Below are positions 1 to 13,000 of a stretch of DNA of 64,000 bases, piece after piece. Below the pieces are notes generated by a model that saw nothing but the letters and a program-made list of their open reading frames with translations, did not search any database and was not told where the DNA came from. Made by a program: the position numbers and the translations under genes. Every line of letters starts with the position of its first letter. Position 1 is the stretch's first letter. The DNA comes from Phorcus lineatus (taxonomy: Eukaryota > Mollusca > Gastropoda > Trochida > Trochidae): the NCBI GenBank assembly GCA_921293015.1, contig OV121088.1, positions 1,736,001 to 1,800,000 of the forward strand. The letters are read 5' to 3'.

Positions 1-479
1 TCTCCAGGAGCAATTGAGTACTGTAAGAATATATACACATTTCATGGTACAAACTTGAGGATCATGCAATTTGGCAACTTCTGACGCAAGGCAAAACCAA
101 TAGTTAGCCAGTTGACTATCTTTGTTATATCTTCTTGTACTTTATTGGTTTTTATACCATAGCAGGTGCCCTTTGATTTGCTGTCTCACTATCTATGTTG
201 AGTTTGATGATCTTAATTACTTTCTGAATTTATGTAAAGACTGTTTGAGACGTTTCCTTGTATCTTGTCAAGCTGTCAATGACAATATAGAGAACAAGTT
301 CTATGGATTTATAACTTCTTTCCTGCAAGGTTGCGACATTTCGGTGTAGGTACAAAGCAAGTGATGCTGAACATGATTTTGAGTGAAAGTTTGTTTTCCT
401 CAAGCATCGTGTACTGTATCAAAACCCAATAGCCATATACATCAACCTTATACCCCAGCTATGACAGTTAGGTGTATAT

Positions 480-930
480 GGCACTACACGTGTCTGTCGG
501 TGTGTCCATCCATTCGTCCAAAGTAGTTTCCAGAGCATTACTTGAAAGCTATTTGACTTGCAAAAAGATTGATTTTCATATGATTGTTACCTTTGATGTG
601 CATTTTAGGGGCTAAAACTCAAGGGTGCCAATAATTTTGAAATGTTCACCTGTTACATCCAAATGTTACGGTTTCGATTCTCTTTCGGAACATTTTTAGA
701 AAACGATATGACCTTGAAACTTTAAATTTGGTATGAATATTGCCTTTCTGATGCTGATGTGCCTTTTAAGGATTAAAACTCCAGGGTGCAAGTTATTTTT
801 GAAAATTTGACCTAAAACAATATTTTAAGATTTTCTTGTCTGGAGCATTAATCAAAGACTATGTGACTTTGAAATATCAATTTTGGAAACATTTTCCTTT
901 CAATGTGATCCTAGATTACACATTTATTTC
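480..930. repeat. Diverged tandem repeat, about three ~155-bp units
   Basis: Each unit has a phrase like gagcatta..gaaagctatttgacttgaaa (near 530, 685 and 840) followed by tgatgtgc.ttttaggg.ctaaaactc.agggtgc (near 592 and 758). Units have drifted to roughly 70% identity and the third is cut short. There is no coding sense in any frame. Confidence 0.55.
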
Positions 931-1696
931 AAGTGACATATTGCATAAAGATAATTAAACTCAAGTTGAGGGTATGTGAGGTGTGCTCACTTTTGCTTTG
1001 TTAACTATAGTTAACATAGTTATCTCTCTGCGTGTGAACTTTACTCATTTTTACAAACCTATTCTCAAGTTCATGTCTATTGTCACTAGCTTGATACAGC
1101 AAAATGTCGCAATGATGCAGTAAAGATGGTGTAAATCCATTGAACTTGTGCTCTATTCACCTTCCCAATTTCTAAATGCTTCTGAATGATTTCAATAATG
1201 ACATAACATGTATGCAAGAGTAAAGGAAATGTAAAACTACACTAATTCAGTTAAAACTAGCACTTGCAGTGTATGAGGCATGTGTGAGATCAAGATTCAT
1301 CTACATTATGACAATCCTGGCAACATTAGGCAGCTCCGGCAGCATACAGTTCAGTGAGTCCTTGCTGATCTTTACGGACTACAAGTGAATTAAGGCTGAT
1401 TCAATAGGCTCTCATTAAAGTGTTCGCTGACACCAAAAATATCAACATTCACTGATTAAAGAGTAAAGTGTCAAAGATTTGTTTACTTTCAACAAGGGTT
1501 GGTGTATTTGATATCGGAAGAAATTTGGATTGGATTCTCTCTCCATCCTTGATTTGGAATCGATATAAATCAACCTTTGAAATTGCTATCATTCTCTGTA
1601 ATGAACAAGTGCTTGTGAGCCAGCATGGGTTTTGCCTTGCGTTAGAAGTTGACCAGGAATGTGCACTGATGGTGCAACAACACAAGATACATGGTT

Positions 1697-1875
1697 ACAT
1701 ACAATGTTTTACGATTGAAAAAAAAATAAGGGAAGACTTTTCACACATTTTCCTTGTTCGAGCATGTACTCCTATGGTAGTTGAGACAAGATGACATGCA
1801 TTCTTACATACAATGTTGAATTGTGATAACACTAGGGAAGACCGGTTTCACATTTCTTTTGTCCTTGTGTGCATA
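1697..1875. repeat. Short direct duplication (two diverged ~65-bp copies)
   Basis: acatacaatgtt...agggaagac..tttcacatttt.ccttgt recurs at about 1697-1762 and 1807-1875. Open frames of about 100 codons overlap here on both strands but match no family I recognise. Confidence 0.4.
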
Positions 1876-2107
1876 CTGATCAGTTTGTGCAAATTTTAGA
1901 TTTACATGGATGGTTGCACTTGAATGGTGTGCCAATGTGGGTATTGTCCTCATTGAAACTCTCTCCTTCTCTAATTTCACCGAAGCAAGCTGTTGCAACC
2001 TATAAATATTGCAAGAGTTTGTATGCATTCTTCTGTTCACAATTTGCTCTTTCTTAACCATATATTAAATGTTTACTCATGCATAGCCAGTATTTCAACA
2101 TTCCTTG

Positions 2108-2446
2108 ACATTGTAAACGGGGGCGGGATAGCGCAGTGGTTAACGCGTTCGGCTTCGGATCGAAAGGTCCGTGGTTCATATCCTGCCAGGGGCTCGGCAA
2201 CTTTGTCTGCAGTAGAGAACTGTTCTACACGCAGTCAGGTTTGGGTGCAATGCTACACTGAAATTCAGCGCAGTACCACCCATGGTTTGCTAGTTCCAGC
2301 CGATGCTCACAGTTTTCACCGCAATGCATAGCCACAATGGTGTTGTGGGCTTTCTCCCTGCACTAATACTAGCAGCCGTGATATAAGTGAAATAATCTTG
2401 AAAGCAACGTTAAACACCAACTCACTCACTCACTCACATTGTAAAC
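2108..2446 (+). mobile_element. tRNA-derived SINE, full length, with 11-bp target-site duplication
   Basis: The element (2119-2435) starts with a tRNA-like head: A box tagcgcagtggttaacg and B box ggttcatatcc. A ~200-bp body follows (tttgtctgcagtag, gtaccacccatggtt, ttgtgggctttctccctgc) and it ends taaacaccaactcactcactcactc. The duplication acattgtaaac is perfect on both sides (2108-2118 and 2436-2446). The two other full copies at 5380 and 40329 share the body. Confidence 0.92.
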
Positions 2447-5060
2447 AGCAATGAGGGTATAATATGACATATGTAAAAGTCAAGGCAGTTGGACTTGGTT
2501 TTGAACATATTGACGCTTCAACATTTCCATGTTTTTATGTAAAGTTGTAAACAACTATTACAATATGAGATGACACATTTAATAATTTACGAATGTGTGG
2601 CAAATCGACTTGATACTCTTAAACCAGGGTCGGATGCCTAACAAGTAAATGTCATGGAGTCTTTAATATCCCTTTGCACATGGAGGTCGAATCCTGTGTG
2701 AACCAAATTGTGCTTGGCTTCTGTCTTTGTCCAACTCTTGCTGCTAATTGCTGAAATATTGCTCATGAATGTAATAATAAGTCGTCACTTGAGCCAAATT
2801 CAAACAAGTTGAAGTTTTGCTGTTTATATATGGACTCTTGACAGTAGATAGCAATTGACCTACAACCTTGGCATGTAGGGGGTTCAGGTCATTGAAATAT
2901 AAAAAAAAATTGTTTGCCTGCAGAAGTACAAAATTGCCCGTCTTCTGCGGTTGACCTACAACCTCAGCAGGGAGAGAGTTAAACTGTAGCTTCTTTAATT
3001 TAGCATGCTAGAGTACAAAGTGCCCAGTATGTGAGCTGAGAAACCTGTTTAGGCAATTTTTAGTTGATAAATGGGGAAATGCAAGTCATTTGTCTCTGTC
3101 TTACATTTTGAACAAGTAACCATGTCAACCAAAGAGGCAGACCTTATTAATCAAATGTCTTCTCTGAGTTTTGTACTTTATGTTATCCTTTGCAAGCTCT
3201 CTTTAGATCGCTGTTAGCCATGTGACGTTCACTCGATATATATTTTCAAATTCAAAAGAGACAAAGATTAAGTATCAGAGTCACTCGGTGCCAATCATAT
3301 AAGTAACCCGTTACAACTTGAAAGACAATTTTGCATAACTTTGGCCAGTAGATTATAATCATGTTTAGCAACAATTCATCGGATGTTGTAAAAAAGGTAT
3401 TTCAAATGCAAATCTTTGGCCTAAAATGGAAAACCGACTCATGTCATTATTCCCCTCAATTAATTCAATGACATTTTAGTGTAACATTTCATTTCTGTAA
3501 ATTACTGTAAAAAAAACAACACCTTTAGTACCTATGAATAAAAACAAAAAACTTTCATTATTAACCAACTGACCTTTGAAACTAATTCAAGTGTTTTATA
3601 CATCTTGGTTCAAATGTTTTAGAACTTTGGAGAGAGATAAGAATGTCATTTTGTTAAGATTTAATGGCTTACGGGTTAGGTCATAATGTGATTTACGAGA
3701 CCAATTTCTTTTTGCAGACTCTTACTCAAATGAGATTTATAAGAACTTACAACTGGCCAGAAACTAGGTCATGTTTACATTATTTTGTTTACCTTGGACC
3801 CTTATAAATGAGATTTGTACATCTTTTCATATCGGTGTAGATGAAGTCACTTATCAGTGTTTAGTTGATTATACATAAATGTTGTTTCTTATAAATATGG
3901 TAAAAGAGAAATTTAAACAAGTTTTTTTTGGACATTTTTATTCTTTGAAAATCAAAGATATTACTCTTTTCTGTATTGTTAAAAAATTTCTTTTAAGCTT
4001 TCAGCCCTGCAATGTGTTTTGGTCTACCTTCAAAAATTGGCCTAATCATTTCTTAAAAAGTTTGTCTGTATTGTTGTCTATCCTCAATTGAAAAAATAGT
4101 CACATTTTTTTGTTTAACAAATTGGTTTGTTCTTTTGAGAGTATTTTTAATGTAATACCACCTACCATAATAGCTTACTGCATTAGGTGTTTTTGTAATA
4201 AAGATTTTAATGCATACTTTTTTTTTCTTATCCTTTCCCATTATTCTCACAGCATATCCGAGCCAGCATCCTCCCATGCATGGCCTATTCTAATGCGGGC
4301 CCCAATGACTTGATGGGATAGGTCTTGCTGCAATTCCTGTAGTTTTCTGTGCTACCGATGGACTGCTATGGGCCATGATCACATGAGAAATGCAACTTTC
4401 GTCAAAGATGGCGCTGTACTTGAAACGGGAATTTTGACTGGTTTGCAGAAAGGTTTAAATAAGCCAGTAATAGATACTGGTGCAATTTAAGGCCTGCAGG
4501 GGGAGATGTCATGCCAGTTGAAATGTCCTCGCAGAAGAAAGGTATCACTGTTTACTATAAATCCTTAATTAGTCCCCTGCCTCGTTTGGATGCCTATTTT
4601 AACAGACCTTTGTGAAAATAACTAATGCCTGCCTTATTTAAAAATCGGGTAAAGCAAAGTCAATTTAACAATCGCTGGTCCCTTCCTACTGTAGTTTGCA
4701 ACAGAAGCCCGGCTTTCAATTGAGGATTGAAGCTGTTTGAAATTTTAGTTTTTTCGGCGAGGTTGAACTGATTCACTCAGTCTTCAAACTTTGTGACTTT
4801 CTCCAATTGCTGAAGATAATGATACAAGTCGAATAAGGTGATCTTAACTTTATTAAGGCCACCACAGCACATTGACTGCTTTTCAACCCCTGTTAATATA
4901 CGCTTTATGTCACCGCGCCACTTTTGCCTTTTCCAAACTCATGTTAAAGTGTTATCTCAAAATCTGTTGCACCTAGTGACCTTTAATGAAAGGTTAACAT
5001 TGTCAGAATCTGTAGTATGGAAAGGTTCAGGTGTAATTATGTGTAGGTAATCAGAATATG
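2447..5060. other. No gene seen
   Basis: AT-rich sequence with short open frames of under 75 codons and no family resemblance. T-rich around 3880-4110. Confidence 0.5.
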
Positions 5061-5124
5061 ACTCTCTGCTAATGGTTGAAATATTGCCCAAGCGACGTTA
5101 AACGATAACTCGCTCACTCACTCA
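5061..5124 (+). mobile_element. SINE 3'-tail fragment
   Basis: gctaatggttgaaatattgc, cccaagcgacgttaaacg and (ctca)n match the tails at 6133-6190 and the units of the 12951-13327 array, but not the body of the full SINEs. It is probably the 3' end of a second SINE family. Confidence 0.6.
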
Positions 5125-5367
5125 GAAGAACACTTAAAGCAATGGTTATTAATGATTGTGATTTACTTCAGTCGTCAAATCTGCAGATGGGTTTTGAAAA
5201 AGACTATCTGGGTATCAAACATAACAAACGATTGTAGTGACCCTCATGTCATTTTCAAAGTCAATAATGCATTTTGACCACTTTAGTAACTCTTCTTAAT
5301 GCCTTATATCTTGAAATCAATTTTTCCATATTTGGTGAATGACGTCTACTGAAACAGTCTTGTTTAT

Positions 5368-5707
5368 CATTTCGTTATAGGGGCGCGATAGTGCAGTGGT
5401 AAGTGTATTCCGCTTCAGATCAAGATGGTCAATGATTCGATTCCCGTCATGGACTCAGCAATTTTGTCTGCAGTAGGGAACTGTTTTACATGCAGTAAGG
5501 TTTAGAAGGAATGCTACACTGAATTTCAGCACAGTACCACCCATGGTTCGCTAGTTCAAGTGGATGCTTGCAAGTTTCACCGCATTCCACTGACACAATG
5601 GTATTGCTGGCTTTCCCCCTGCAATAATACTAGCAGCAGTAATATAAGTGAAATACCCTTGAAAGCGTCATTAAACCCCAAATCACCTCACCTGACATTT
5701 CATTTTA
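5368..5707 (+). mobile_element. tRNA-derived SINE, second full copy
   Basis: The element (about 5380-5695) has A box tagtgcagtggtaagtg and B box gattcgattcc, the same body as 2119-2435, and a tail aaaccccaaatcacctcac. Imperfect duplications catttcgttata / catttcatttta (10 of 12) flank it. More diverged than the first copy, so older. Confidence 0.85.
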
Positions 5708-8700
5708 CTGGCAGGGGACATTGCCATGTTTGTTGTAAATATTTTCTGCCATTTATTATTTTAAGTACTTCACCCAACAGCAAGTTTGATAGCCACATTT
5801 AATTATCATATAGCATCTTCCTACACAAAGCTTGTAACTACCGCCAGTCTCAAACTAACTTAGACAGTTAAGCTTTGCGTAGTAAGATGATGATAGCGCA
5901 TGACAAATTTCATTGACACCAATAGCATCCATCTCAACGGGTATCTACTTTGTCATTCCCTTTGAATATTTCTTATTAGAGGTGGATGTTGACGTTTGTT
6001 GACTTCACAATAACTTCCAACGTCTCGTTACGTGCAACACCTCATTAACGTCTCGTTAACTCACAGCCATCAGACGATGGAATCGTTTTGCATCAAGAAC
6101 CTGTGAAGGAAGTTTCTCTTTTTTACAACACGCCACTAATGGCTGAAATATTGCCCGAGCGGTGTTAAACATTAACTCACTCACTCACTCTTTTTTACAA
6201 ATCCATGACTTTGAATTCTTTTTCAAGATTCTCTATCCTCTTCCATGCAGGACATCCAGGAACTATAGAACTGATTGATAGGATGGAGCTTTTGTAAGAC
6301 ACAAAAATAATGCAACAAAGAATTATCAAAATGATTTTTATTATGATTAATGTCAGTGAAGGAATGTTAATTAAAAATTAACTGTTTTTAAACCTTCAAA
6401 TTTGCATGTATCAATATATATATGATAATAATCAATGTAAAAAGAAAATGAAAAAAATAATTTAATGTTCATGTCACAACCATGAACAATTACTAGTCTT
6501 AATAAATAAATATACCTTGACATATTTGCATAAATCTTGATCGTGAATATTAATAAGTTACACTGAAACTTCAGTGGTAAAACCATTTCTATAATGAAAT
6601 TGCAGAAGAAAACTTATGAGGGATGCTAATTAGAAATGGAACTTGAAATAAAATATTTAAACATTGTAGCACATGTTATTGTTCAAAGTTTACCCGATTA
6701 TCTTTTATAATAGGAAGGGTATGACGCCATCATAAAAGAAAACTGGGAGAAGGCATTTCAGAGTGAACACTTTAAAATAAGTGGAGTTTGTGTAATTGAT
6801 TTGAATAGCTTGGACGAACTTTGTACCTTTGTTTAATTGCTCTTCTTTTCGATAAAAAAGATAGTTTTACTGACAATTATACTCCTTTTTCATTTTGTGA
6901 GATCCTTTAATTTCCATAAGAATGTGCTACTATGCCTTTAAGGAATTGTAATTAAATGTCATGGATTCTTGCAACAGAAATATACAACTGTCGTGAGTAT
7001 TATTCGAAGCAATCTCATTTAAATCAGTCTAACCTTTTACTAGTACTGTACTGCATTTCTGATTGGAGTACTGCTCCATAACGGCCGTGTCATGTGACAA
7101 TTACACTCCACCCAATCAATAAAAAGGCTGAAGCTCTTGACTCAATTTGGTTTATTTGGCGGGCCTGTGATAATTTGTATCTAATGAGTGTTAAAGGTAT
7201 TACGAAGCTAGCTGTCGTAGCCGCTTCAGAGAAATCCTTATATCAGTATTGCGAAAAGGTATGAGTGATAGGTTTGAACTGATTTAACTGAGATTGTTGG
7301 GTGTGAGTAGGCGTAAGAGAGTACGTACCAGGGAATCAAAATGTTTTTAAAAAAACTGATAATTTTCAACAAAATATGACACAAAATAATATAGAATAAA
7401 TGGAAGTTCAACCATTGTTTGATCAGAGGCAGGATGATGTTCGTGACATAGTTGTCACACGAGAACCATGGCCCATCCATGGAGTCCTGCAACCCTGATT
7501 TTGAAACCCTGAGTACTTGGGGAATGTAGAGAAAGTAGAGTTTCAGAATCTATCAAACAAAGAAAAAGATAAAAATATAACAAAAAGACAGTGAATCTAC
7601 TTGTTTGTTCATATGCTTAGCTGAAATATAGTCATAAACTATCATAGTCTACTGTGTCCTTGCTGAGAGCTTGAAAATGTAAGTTTAATTTGAAATTGAT
7701 ACTGTAGCAGCTGGAAAGTCTTTGCATCCTGACACAAAGATGCTTTGAAGAATCAACTGTATAGATGTCATCCCCCTACCATGAATAATTAATAATTAGA
7801 CATCAATCAACAGACTTTTGTTAGAATCAGCAGACTTATGTTTTACAAAATTATTCACAACAGCAGATCAAAGGTCATAAACAATATCAACTCTCTTTCA
7901 AAATAATGTCCAAATTTCTACATGTTATCAAACAACAAAACTAAATATTCTCAACAATTGCGCAAGGCATGGAAGCTGAAGATTCATATTTACCGCAAAG
8001 CACCCTTGGCAATTCACCTGTAATATTCCTTAGGCTTGTCTGCTTCAACAAGGTGTATAATTAGTCGTAACAACCTATAGCACAATAGTTGTTTACTTTC
8101 CTTAAAGTTCAAACAATCAGTATTTCACTCCTGATACCCGTTCTCTGTCAAATGAATCCTAAAATCATGTCCATCACAGGAATTCAACAAAATTACTGTA
8201 GATAACAGCATGTGAATACGTTAAAACATATAATTTGTATTTTTTACCTCACTAAATGGTAACATATTGAAGAGCTTGGTTGTCGAGTTTTGAGAAAGGC
8301 GTGGTCCATTCCACAACACTCCCGTTGCCGTAAGTTACTTTGTACACCGAATCTTTGTGCCAAACAGAAGCAAACCATCATCCTCTTATATCTATATATT
8401 ATATATCTTGCATTCAGGACCTGATTTAAACATACAGGTATTTAGGATATTAAACACATTTTCCAGCAGATAACCCAAGCTGACCAATGGTCAGTGATTC
8501 TATTACTGGCACACAGAGTATTCCCTGGTCTCGGGTATTTCATAAAAAAGATTCCCTCCTCCAATGTTACTGCCCTGGATCATCAACATAGGCTTGCCCC
8601 CGTCTTGTACTTGATCATGTCAAGTTAGGCATAACCTTCATACCAGCATGGCCCCTCATCCTGGTCACCTTATAACCATATGGCTGGCTATCATGGACAA

Positions 8701-8709
8701 AAATTAGGA
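5708..8709. other. No gene seen apart from the SINE tail at 6116-6200
   Basis: AT-rich intergenic sequence; no frame above about 85 codons and no recognisable domain. It may contain distal 3' UTR of the GT92 gene at its right end. Confidence 0.5.
6116..6200 (+). mobile_element. 5'-truncated SINE (about 60 bp) with 13-bp target-site duplication
   Basis: ctcttttttacaa occurs at 6116-6128 and 6188-6200. Between them are only ctaatggctgaaatattgcc, gagcggtgttaaac and (actc)n. The duplication shows this tail was inserted by itself as a retroposed, 5'-truncated copy. Confidence 0.6.
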
Positions 8710-9050
8710 CAGTTTGATTAAAATCGATTGTGTTCCGAGGAATAAAAGTTTTATTACTTTTACTTTAGCGAGATTCGAACTTGTTCTGTCATTTGCTTTC
8801 CTCTCCACAAGGTCTGACAGCAGCCAGACATAACGCACATTCTGATGTAAAACCAGCTATACAATCACCATGCCTCCGGCTAAAGCTTTTAGTATCAGTA
8901 CCTCTTGTGAATCATTCGTTAACTTGATTGCCACCATCTTTCTTTAAACACGTGATTAGTCCGCTAATGACTACGTTTTGTCTGCACCAACCTAACGTTA
9001 ATATTTGAAAACTTTTATTCCTCACATCATGGTCGATTTTAATCAGACTG
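8710..9050. mobile_element. Non-autonomous DNA transposon (MITE), 41-bp terminal inverted repeats, hAT-like ends
   Basis: The left end cagtttgattaaaatcga...gaggaataaaagtt (8710-8750) is mirrored at the right end (9050-9010: cagtctgattaaaatcga...gaggaataaaagtt), with a 9-bp variable stretch in the middle of each arm. Ends start CAG as in hAT elements; the flanking 8 bp (aattagga / caataaga) match only 5 of 8. No transposase. It may supply a polyadenylation signal to the GT92 gene. Confidence 0.65.
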
Positions 9051-9898
9051 CAATAAGAGAATCACTCTGATGTAAACCATTCACTGTTAAAAGTCTCAGC
9101 CAACAGTCGAACTTTTCATCAGAACAAGCCACACTGGCTGTCTAAAGGGTGGTCACTGATTGAAATCTGGATTTACACCCACTGCGAATTCCTCAATTTG
9201 GACTATTCCCGTCCTTGAGACTACATCAACTCTTTGTTGTATTCAACCAAAACCACTATGGCACCAATGATGTCAATTTTGAAATCAATATTTTATATTG
9301 ACTTTGTCAACCTAGTCATATGACATCTGGGTTTAGTCTTTGAGTTCAACTCATCAACTCGGTTGTTTTGTTGGAGAACTAACTCAGATTTATCAACTGC
9401 AAAGCTGGTTTTTGTGAAGGAAGATGGTTCAGGAACTGACTTATCGAGTGTCGATACTGTCATCCCCGACTAGCAAATCAAATCCATGAATTGATTTGTT
9501 CAGAGATTTGGCTTGGTTTTTCTTGAAGTTTGTTCTCTGGTACCACTGAATGGCTGTAATGGGTGAGAGTTGATTTCTCAACTACGCTACCAACTCAGGA
9601 GTACTAATTTTCCCCAAGGAGACAAGTGGTTATGCTGACATCAAGAAAGTGACCATCAGCCACCATTCTAAGACTTGGACCCCAAGTAACCGCTCCACTT
9701 GGTCCAAGATGATTATCACTGAAACCACTGGCACCGATGTCTCTTTGTTTAGAGCTGTTTATCTACCTGATATTCTGAAGCAACTTAGATGGTCAACTTC
9801 TGGGTATTGATTTCACCCCAAGGTAGTTGTTTCAGGAAATGAATGAAGACTTGGTACCATTTTCACACGATTTTCAGATTCTGAGTTCCATCAACGAA
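9051..9898. other. Probable 3' UTR or downstream flank of the GT92 gene
   Basis: Slightly less AT-rich than the flanks, with no open frame. The extent of the UTR cannot be fixed; minus-strand AATAAA near 9015 is one candidate end. Confidence 0.35.
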
Positions 9899-10058
9899 TC
9901 AAAGCTTGGTCATTACAGTGCTGACCTTCTTCTTGATCTGGACCTTGTAGGCGAGTGTGCTGTTGTCGATGATTTGCTGCCGTGTATGGCAGTCCTTCCA
10001 TGACGCTGGGCATGATCGGAAGTGGTGGATCACAGCGACCTCTGGTGGGATGATGTAC
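9899..10058 (-). CDS. GT92 gene: last coding exon
   Basis: Acceptor tatgtttttcag ends at 10059. The first base completes the split codon, giving T-YIIPPEVAVIHHFRSC and ending STVMTKL-TGA. The HHFR segment matches the conserved histidine-tyrosine/phenylalanine-arginine stretch near the C-terminus of the family. The 3' UTR would run towards lower numbers; the nearest minus-strand AATAAA found lies near 9015, within the TIR of the element at 8710-9050. Confidence 0.85.
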
Positions 10059-13000
10059 CTGAAAAACATATCAGAAATTGTCAATTTGCAACAAGGTGAA
10101 TCAATCAAAATCCACGATATGTTTTAAAGGAACATAGAGTTAACTTTTGAAGTCATAAATGGTAAACCTTATCAACATTGTCATTTTGCCCAGAAGTAGT
10201 TACTGTTGCTAAATTTTGTATACACAATTCGATGGATACTATTCCATGACCATATATTCATAGATGATAATTCATCAAGACCAATCCAAAATGAAGATAT
10301 TGGACAATTAGCAAATCAAAGGTAATATCCATGGAATGGAAACTGTAATAAACATGAAAAGTAAGTATCTCCAGAGTGAATATTTTTCATGTAGCAAGGC
10401 AGAATAGATTAAAAACATTATTTTCAGCAAATGGCTATATCGTATTTCAGATTTAGCATTTGCTAAATGTCCCTGAAGCCCTATCAAACTATTTGATGTT
10501 AGATAAACGAGGTGTTAATAAAGATGTAAATAAGAGCCTAACATTTAGAGAATTCAAGGCTAGCTATCACTTAAAGCTTCGATGTCAGGGAAATCTTCAT
10601 TATTTGTCCACCTATCAGAAGTAGAACAAATGACAACTTGGTTGAAAGGATGATGAAATTACACGCAGATACCAATCTGGTTACAACTCCTGTCAATCAT
10701 TATTTAATATACCGTATTCGACGTGATAAGCGCCCGGGGCGCTTAAAAAATTGGTAAAAGGGGGCGCTAATTAAAACGATAAAAATTGTCCTCAAGTTTA
10801 GTCTTGAAAGTGTTTTCTTACGATACACATGTCTTTGAAATATGGTTTTATAAGTTTTATCATTTTGGTGGTGGCTGGGGGTCGTGAAATACCCTGTATT
10901 CTTCACTTTAGTGGAAGTAAAAGATTTATTGCAAGACTGAAAAACCTTCCTCAATGAATCAGCATGCAAGGTAAGCAATGTTGATAGGTGGGCGCTAAAT
11001 CAGGACGCATATTGTTCACTCAAAAACGTGGTGGGTGGGCGCTTATAGGGGAGTGGGCGGTTATTAAGTCGAATACGGTACTAAAGGTTCATACAAATGA
11101 ATGCTCATCATTTACGAGTTGAAACTCTGGGTCCAGATTTCCGAAGATCTCTTAGTGCTAAGATAGTCGTAGCAGCCAGGGCCTAGATTTCCGAAGATCT
11201 CTTAGTGCTAAGATAGTCGTGGTAGCAGCCAGGGCCTAGATTTCCGAAGATCTCTTAGTGCTAAGATAGTCGTGGTAGCAGCCAGGGCCTAGATTTCCGA
11301 AGATCTCTTAGTGCTAAGATAGTCGTAGGCTAATGCTAATTGATGGTACTTACGACTATCTTAGCACTAAGAGACCTTCGAAAATCTAGGCCCTGGCTGC
11401 TACTACAGGCTCTGTGTCATGAAACAAAGTCTAAATTATTTGGTCCAGTGAACAGATGAAAGCGTTGAACAAAATGGCCATGCAGACATGGCTGAACCTA
11501 TCACACAGATACCATCTGCCATTTGATGGATAAACCAAGGCTGAATGAAATCCTGAAACATATTCAAATATTTCAGCCATCACTTTTAAACATGCGTGTA
11601 ACAGCTGTGTATTATCATTTAAAAAAATGGTTTTGAAGTATCTACATCACTGCTGCTCAACTAAATCATATATTTTTCAACCAAATTACATGTATGATAG
11701 GACTACCTTAATTACTTTTTCCAAGCAGCTGTCAACACTTCCAAACTGTAATTGTGAATATCATTCCCCGCATCAATATTTGCTCAACATTACTCTTATT
11801 ACTGGGAAAATAATGTTATTTAGATTTCTTTTTTACAAATTAAATAGCCAACTGTGGATTTCTTGTATCTTTATTGATGAGGTGATTGATTAAATATATT
11901 CTTCATTTTGCCTAACACAAAATATGGAAAATTAAAAAAATTGTTCCATCTAAGGTGAAAACAAAGTCCTACTGTTTTCTTCACTTTTGAAAATAGGCCC
12001 GATAACCTTTTTTATGCAGCCTGAATGTTCATGCATTCTGAGAGCCTGGTTCACATAGCCTGTACATTTCCTTCTGGCTTATTTTAGTACGTTCTAATAT
12101 TATGCAAGCCAATAAATAGCTAAGATTTGTCAAATTGATTTTACTACCCAGTAACTAGAAATTCAACAGATCGCTATGCGGCAACCAGCGCATAACAACT
12201 TGACAGCTTTGTTGAATACCTCACTCTGTGCTAAAGCTGTTAACATTAATCTATGTGACCGATATTGCATCGAGATAGTAATCTAGTTCTGTGCTGATCA
12301 ATATATGCCTCACGTACATGTGTCAAATCATTTCCCGCCCTGCATGCATCTGTTTCAGAGTATCATTAGTGCGTCACGTAGATGTTAAGTCTCTCTGTGT
12401 GATCACCGCTCATCTGACACTGGACTCCATTCAGTTTTTGATTTACATTTTGAAAAATGAAAGTAAATTATTAATTGTTGCCAGATTAAATATACGTAGA
12501 ATTTTTATTTCCTGACTTGTAAGAAACATTTCTAATGTCAAAGATTCGCCCTAAGTTTTCCATTTATCTTGAAACAAACATTGCTAATGTAGAAGATCAG
12601 CCTTTTGGTTTCAATTTATCTGAAGAGCATCAAGGGCATGTATGTACTCATCTGATCAGTATTTTTATCACATTAATAGAGGATATAATATAAATATTAA
12701 TATTTCCCAAGCGATAGCGAGGGATATATTAATATTTAGGCTTGAATGTTGTGAACATAGTATGTCAGTACAGTACTGAATAGTGTCAATCTCCCTCAAC
12801 CATTGTTTCTCTACTGTAACATGTACTAAACTGAAGAACAACTTCACCACTTCTTTGTCACCAATAGAAAATAAGGGTTCACATAGACTGGCACTCTTGA
12901 ACACAGCCACAGAAACACTCCAGTAATTAAGGTAGAGGAAGATGCCCATCAATAATTGCTGAAACATTGCCCAAGGAGTGTTAAACAATAACTCATCCAC

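Noticed and set aside
2119-2192. tRNA gene
   Set aside because: A and B boxes are present but they belong to the SINE head; the same body and target-site duplications show it is a retroposon.
1993-2331. 112-codon open frame
   Set aside because: Most of it is translation of the tRNA-derived SINE at 2119-2435.
10700-10978. 92-codon minus-strand frame
   Set aside because: Lies inside the non-autonomous element 10712-11078 and shows no transposase motif.
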